From assembly GCA_028282545.1 (NCBI GenBank), contig JANQHT010000070.1, forward strand, positions 1 through 64,000: a stretch of DNA of 64,000 nucleotides, written 5' to 3'. The stretch comes from Spirochaetales bacterium. Lineage in GTDB: Bacteria > Spirochaetota > Spirochaetia > DSM-27196 > Alkalispirochaetaceae. The first letter of the stretch is position 1; each line of letters opens with the position of its first letter. Of the stretch, positions 60,816 to 64,000 are shown piece by piece. The notes below the pieces were generated by a model. It was given only the letters and a program-made list of their open reading frames with translations. It was not told the DNA's origin and made no database searches. The position numbers were made by a program, and so were the translations under genes.

Positions 60816-61586
60816 CTAGGGATTATCGCGATAGATCACTCGGACCTGTTTGTAGAGTCCTTCGCCTTCGCTCTCGGTTCGAATGCCCTCAATGTCGTTG
60901 AGTGTAGTGTGAATCAGGCGTCGTTCAAAGGGGTTCATCGGTTCAAGCAGCTTGCTTCGGCGTGTGCGCATGACCTGATCGCCCACCTTGTGCGCCAGGC
61001 GGATAAGGCTCTCCTCACGACGCGCGCGATACCCTTCGGCATCGAGGATGATCTTGGGGCTCTCCTCTTCGATCCGGCTTGCCACGACGTTGGCAAGCAG
61101 TTGGAGCGCGTCGAGGTTCTTTCCCTTGCGGCCGATCAGGATGTTCGAGAAGTCCGAGTCCAGCCGCATGCCGATCTTATCCTGCCGGCGGTACATGATC
61201 TGTACCGATGCCGGGAACCCGAGCTTGCCGGTGACGGCGGTGACAAAGTCGACGACGGCGTGCTCGAAATCGGTCTCCGGCTGGGCGCTCCGGGAGGCAG
61301 CCGTCGCCGCGGCGGCCGGTGCGTCGCTTCCGGGCGGAACGTCGTTGTCCGACGATACCGGGGCGCCCCGTGAGCCACCGCCGTAGACGGTGGCCGTCTC
61401 TTCGCTGACCAGCCCCTCTTCATCCCCCGGCAGGTGCACAAGGATTCGGACCTTTTTACCCATCCCGAGCAGACCGCCCTGACTTTCGAGGATTTCGATC
61501 TCGATCTCTTCCGCTTCGATACCGAGCGCTTCTACCGCGGCGTCGATCGCCTCGCGTTCGGTTCTTCCTTCGAAAATTCGTTCCAT
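60816..61586 (-). CDS. jag: Jag/KhpB RNA-binding protein (SpoIIIJ-associated)
   Basis: The 256-residue protein has an N-terminal Jag domain ('RIFEGRTEREAIDAAVEALG'), an Ala/Ser-rich linker, a KH domain (about 130-190; 'FSNILIGRKGKNLDALQLLANV') and a C-terminal R3H domain ('MNPFERRLIHTTLND', with R-x3-H). The ATG at 61586 has GGGAG upstream and lies 4 nt after yidC; a longer frame begins inside yidC. It is a conserved partner of YidC and binds RNA. Confidence 0.92.
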   Translation of the reverse strand: MERIFEGRTEREAIDAAVEALGIEAEEIEIEILESQGGLLGMGKKVRILVHLPGDEEGLVSEETATVYGGGSRGAPVSSDNDVPPGSDAPAAAATAASRSAQPETDFEHAVVDFVTAVTGKLGFPASVQIMYRRQDKIGMRLDSDFSNILIGRKGKNLDALQLLANVVASRIEEESPKIILDAEGYRARREESLIRLAHKVGDQVMRTRRSKLLEPMNPFERRLIHTTLNDIEGIRTESEGEGLYKQVRVIYRDNP

Positions 61587-61590
61587 ATCG

Positions 61591-63351
61591 TTACTCCCTG
61601 GCTTGTCGCTTCCGGTTGATGTAGTACTGCTGGCCAACGGTAAGGACGTTGGAAAAGATCCAGTAAACCAGCAGTCCACTCGGCATGTTATAGAGGATAA
61701 AGAAGAACATGATGGGCATGCCGTACTGCATCATCTTCATCTGGCTGTTGCTCTGACCGCTCGCCGGTGTCTGCATGAGGCGGCTCGAAAGGATCTGGCT
61801 GGCGACGAAAATGATCGGGAGGAGGCGCAGGTCCGTCCAGCCGAGCAGGGGTAACGTATATCCCCCGAAATTCCAGATCGACTCCGGTGCAGAGAGGTCG
61901 GTGATCCAGCCTGGGATAAACGAGGCGCCCCGCAGGTCAAAGTGGTTGTTGAACAATCCGAACATGGCGATAAAAAACGGGAACTGGATCAGCATGGGAA
62001 GACACCCTCCCATGGGATTGGCGCCCTCCTTTTTGTACATCGCCGCCATCTCGGCGTTGAGTTTCTGCGGGTTGTCCTTGTACTTCTCCCGGAGCTCCTG
62101 CATCTTCGGATTCAACTGCTGCATCTTGCTGGTGCTCTCGTAGCTCTTGTGCGTCAGCGGAAAGAGCAGGATCTTCACGATGATCGTGAGAATAATAATC
62201 GCGAACCCGTAGTTGGGAATCACCCGGTTGATGAGCTGCAGCAGGAACTTCAGGATCGTTTCGAGCCACCCGAAGAGGAGACGGGACTCCTGGACCTGGT
62301 CCAGGTTGAGGTCGCGCGCTCCCAGGGCATTTTCGTCGGCATCGTTGTATCGATCCAGAACGCGGGCGACTTTGGGTCCCACGTAGAAACGGACCACGTC
62401 TTTATTGGCGGCGCTGCTGATGACGGGACGGTCCAGGGAGAGCTGCGCACCGTTTCTGAGGCCCGGGGACGTCACATTGGAGACGGTGAACTCGTAGTCG
62501 GTGGCACCGGGAATGGCTACCACGGCGAAGTACTTCCCTGAGAGGGCAATCCACTGGAACGGCTCCGTGACGGTTTCCGTCTGTTCCTGTCGCAGCCGGA
62601 TATTCTTGGGTCGCCGGTCGAAGAAGTACGAAAAGCGCCGGTACTCGTTCCGGTTGTCGAGTTCGGCGTAGCTGGGTCCGATCTGCGGCCCCACCGTAAG
62701 GGCGTAACTCACGCCGTTGAAGTTGAGCGGAATAAAGGCATTTACCGAATTCTGCGCTTCCACCGCCACTTCAAACATGTACTCCCCCGGAAAAAACCGG
62801 TAGCTCCGTGTCACGGTGAAGGGTTCGTCCTGTATGCCGGGAACGGTAAACTCTCGCCGGAACGTAACGGTGTTCGCGTCGGTGGAAGAAACGAGGCGGA
62901 AGAGATCGCGGACCGGGGGATTGGTGTGCGAGCCAAAGTGCAGTTCGAACGCCGCCATGTCGCTCTCTTCCCGCATGATCATTTCGACGGGCTGATCGCC
63001 GTCGATGTGTTCCAGAAGCTTGATTGAGGTAATCCTCGCCCCGGCGGGATCAAATGTTACCTCCATGAGATCGTTCTTGTAGGTAACGGGATCGGCGGAT
63101 AGACCGTCGCCGCTTAGGGCCACCACACCGGAGGTAGAGGCGGTTGAAGAGACGCTTTGGGCGCTCCCACCCGTGGTGTTGGCTTCGGTCTGCGCGATGT
63201 GTCCGTCCGCCTGCTCCGGGAGCGGTTGTGCCTGGGTCGTCTCGGTTGTCTCCACGGCCGATTGCGGAGGATAGAGCGCGTTCTGTACCATGAAGCCGAC
63301 GGTAATCACGACGACTGACAGGACTACCGCCAGGAGTGTTCGTTTATCCAT
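61591..63351 (-). CDS. yidC: Membrane protein insertase YidC
   Basis: This 586-residue insertase has a single N-terminal membrane segment (about 6-22), a large periplasmic P1 domain (about 80-330) and the conserved five-helix insertase core ('NYGFAIIILTIIVKILLFPLTHKSYESTSKMQQLNPKMQELREKY', in part). A conserved 'YKKEGANPMGGCLPMLIQFPFF' block follows. It inserts proteins into the inner membrane. It lies between rnpA and jag, the usual order. Confidence 0.97.
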   Translation of the reverse strand: MDKRTLLAVVLSVVVITVGFMVQNALYPPQSAVETTETTQAQPLPEQADGHIAQTEANTTGGSAQSVSSTASTSGVVALSGDGLSADPVTYKNDLMEVTFDPAGARITSIKLLEHIDGDQPVEMIMREESDMAAFELHFGSHTNPPVRDLFRLVSSTDANTVTFRREFTVPGIQDEPFTVTRSYRFFPGEYMFEVAVEAQNSVNAFIPLNFNGVSYALTVGPQIGPSYAELDNRNEYRRFSYFFDRRPKNIRLRQEQTETVTEPFQWIALSGKYFAVVAIPGATDYEFTVSNVTSPGLRNGAQLSLDRPVISSAANKDVVRFYVGPKVARVLDRYNDADENALGARDLNLDQVQESRLLFGWLETILKFLLQLINRVIPNYGFAIIILTIIVKILLFPLTHKSYESTSKMQQLNPKMQELREKYKDNPQKLNAEMAAMYKKEGANPMGGCLPMLIQFPFFIAMFGLFNNHFDLRGASFIPGWITDLSAPESIWNFGGYTLPLLGWTDLRLLPIIFVASQILSSRLMQTPASGQSNSQMKMMQYGMPIMFFFILYNMPSGLLVYWIFSNVLTVGQQYYINRKRQARE

Positions 63352-63360
63352 GTTGTATCC

Positions 63361-63708
63361 TTATGCGTTCGGAACGAGTCCGGCCCGCTTTGCTAGCATC
63401 ATTACCTGGGTGCGCCGGTCGTCAAACGTACATGCGCCTGGATATATGACAAACGCCAGGTCGTACCCCGGCGAAAGGTCCGCTTTGATGGTCCGGTATA
63501 TCTCCCGAACGTGCCGGCGGGCCCGGTTGCGCGCCACGGCGCTGGTATACCCCCGCGGGGCGGCAAAAAGCACACGACTCCACCCGTAGCCGTTGGGAGC
63601 TACGCGAAGGTGGAGTCCGGTGGTGCGATAGATCGTGGAACGTTGAAACAGGTTCCGAATGTCACGTCTACGTCGTAGTATTTCGGCCTTAGTAAGGCTT
63701 CTTCTCAT
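63361..63708 (-). CDS. rnpA: Ribonuclease P protein component
   Basis: The 115-residue basic protein has the RNase P protein signature '[13 protein letters not shown]' (family 'RN..KR..RE') and '[20 protein letters not shown]'. It binds the catalytic RNA that matures tRNA 5' ends. The start is taken at 63708 (alternatively 63714) and lies inside the end of rpmH, overlapping it by 20 nt. No Shine-Dalgarno is evident, so re-initiation after rpmH is likely. Confidence 0.93.
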   Translation of the reverse strand: MRRSLTKAEILRRRRDIRNLFQRSTIYRTTGLHLRVAPNGYGWSRVLFAAPRGYTSAVARNRARRHVREIYRTIKADLSPGYDLAFVIYPGACTFDDRRTQVMMLAKRAGLVPNA

Positions 63709-63844
63709 CGGCAACGGTTAGCTTCGTCCGCCCCTTGGCACGACGTCGCTTGAGTACCAGCCGACCGCCCTTGGTTTTCATACGGGCGCGAAAGCCGAAT
63801 TTGCGGTTACGTTTCACGCGACTCGGCTGATAGGTACGCTTCAT
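63689..63844 (-). CDS. rpmH: Ribosomal protein L34
   Basis: This 51-residue protein has the L34 sequence '[20 protein letters not shown]' followed by '[19 protein letters not shown]'. A C-terminal extension ('[11 protein letters not shown]') makes it a little longer than the usual 44-46 residues. The extension is what overlaps rnpA. AAGGAGAGG precedes the ATG, and a good sigma-70 promoter lies upstream. Confidence 0.97.
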   Translation of the reverse strand: MKRTYQPSRVKRNRKFGFRARMKTKGGRLVLKRRRAKGRTKLTVADEKKPY

Positions 63845-63879
63845 CTACCTCTCCTTCAAATATCATAGACAGAGAGCGA

Positions 63880-63909
63880 AGTATATAGACGCCTGATTGA
63901 TCGTGTCAA
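63880..63909 (-). promoter_or_regulatory. Sigma-70 promoter of the rpmH operon
   Basis: On the minus strand TTGACA (63904-63909) is followed 18 bp later by TATACT (63880-63885), or 16 bp later by TATATA. This is close to consensus and is suitable for the strong expression expected of rpmH-rnpA-yidC-jag. Confidence 0.75.
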
Positions 63910-63947
63910 TCGCGACCGCTTTTGTGAATCGCCGGTACCGCACCAAT

Positions 63948-64000
63948 TCTCATTCTGGAGATCACATGGCCGTGGCGCGATTCACTTCATGCCTGGCTTC
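63948..64000. repeat. Palindromic MITE-like element, copy C (cut by the window end)
   Basis: GGAGATCACAT (63957-63967) and the following 16 bases match the left end of copy A at 43712 with few changes ((A/G)GCC(T/G)TGGC(A/G)CG(G/A)TTC). The preceding TCTCATTC also resembles the outside of copy A's right end. The remainder lies beyond the window. Confidence 0.6.

Overview
The window looks like part of the chromosome of a free-living, fairly GC-rich spirochaete (Spirochaetales type). The main reasons are many ABC substrate-binding proteins with the spirochaete-style processing region 'FA(A/S/G)G..E', abundant sugar and oligosaccharide uptake operons, a FliM/FliN-type motor-switch paralogue, outer-membrane barrel proteins, and the chromosomal block rpmH-rnpA-yidC-jag at the right end. 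No rRNA, tRNA or CRISPR array was seen. The genus is not determined here. Layout from left to right. At 0.1-4.9 kb a minus-strand operon encodes a sugar-type ABC importer, an FAD oxidoreductase and an IclR regulator; its last permease gene is truncated. At 5-11.1 kb lie a SAM-hydrolase-like gene, a PIN-toxin relic, and a FecBCD-type metal/chelate importer operon that also carries two uncharacterised genes, one of them an internally duplicated amidotransferase-fold protein. At 11.3-17.7 kb are a CysQ-like phosphatase, a large beta-propeller lipoprotein and a transglutaminase/TPR protein. At 17.9-26.1 kb are a sulfatase, an AraC regulator, an LplABC-type oligosaccharide importer and a membrane AraC regulator, which together suggest use of a sulfated glycan. 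At 26.1-29.8 kb lies an accessory patch of toxin-antitoxin genes and decayed genes (recombinase, FitB toxin, HypA, Mrp and SDR relics). At 29.8-38.8 kb lies the most striking system. A ribose-type ABC importer with an esterase and a zinc dehydrogenase is preceded by a sigma-54 promoter. Divergent from it is an NtrC-type regulator together with a histidine kinase whose N-terminus is an ABC ATPase domain. A symmetric four-half-site operator lies about 125 bp upstream of the -24/-12 promoter. The simplest reading (inference) is that the kinase senses transport through its transporter-like ATPase domain and switches on the importer. At 38.9-43.6 kb are an IS30 relic, a Crp-family regulator coupled to a domain-permuted FliM-like protein, a HEPN-MNT pair between two 70-bp direct repeats, and adenosine kinase. 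At 44.0-47.3 kb a tight operon of five exported proteins of unknown purpose includes a C39-like peptidase fold. At 47.3-56.3 kb are a GNAT, an aldo/keto reductase, a second MalEFG-type importer, an AraC-GyrI regulator and envelope proteins including a BamA-like barrel. At 56.4-60.1 kb metF, metK and ahcY lie together and complement the adenosine kinase and SAM-hydrolase-like genes (activated methyl cycle). At 60.2-63.9 kb are gcvH, jag, yidC, rnpA and rpmH; the gcvH-jag gap holds DnaA boxes and an AT-rich stretch and is an origin candidate. Two further general observations: several monocistronic genes have a -10-like hexamer 5-8 nt before the start codon and no Shine-Dalgarno, suggesting leaderless mRNAs; and a palindromic dispersed repeat family occurs at about 43.7 kb, 48.9 kb and the right edge.
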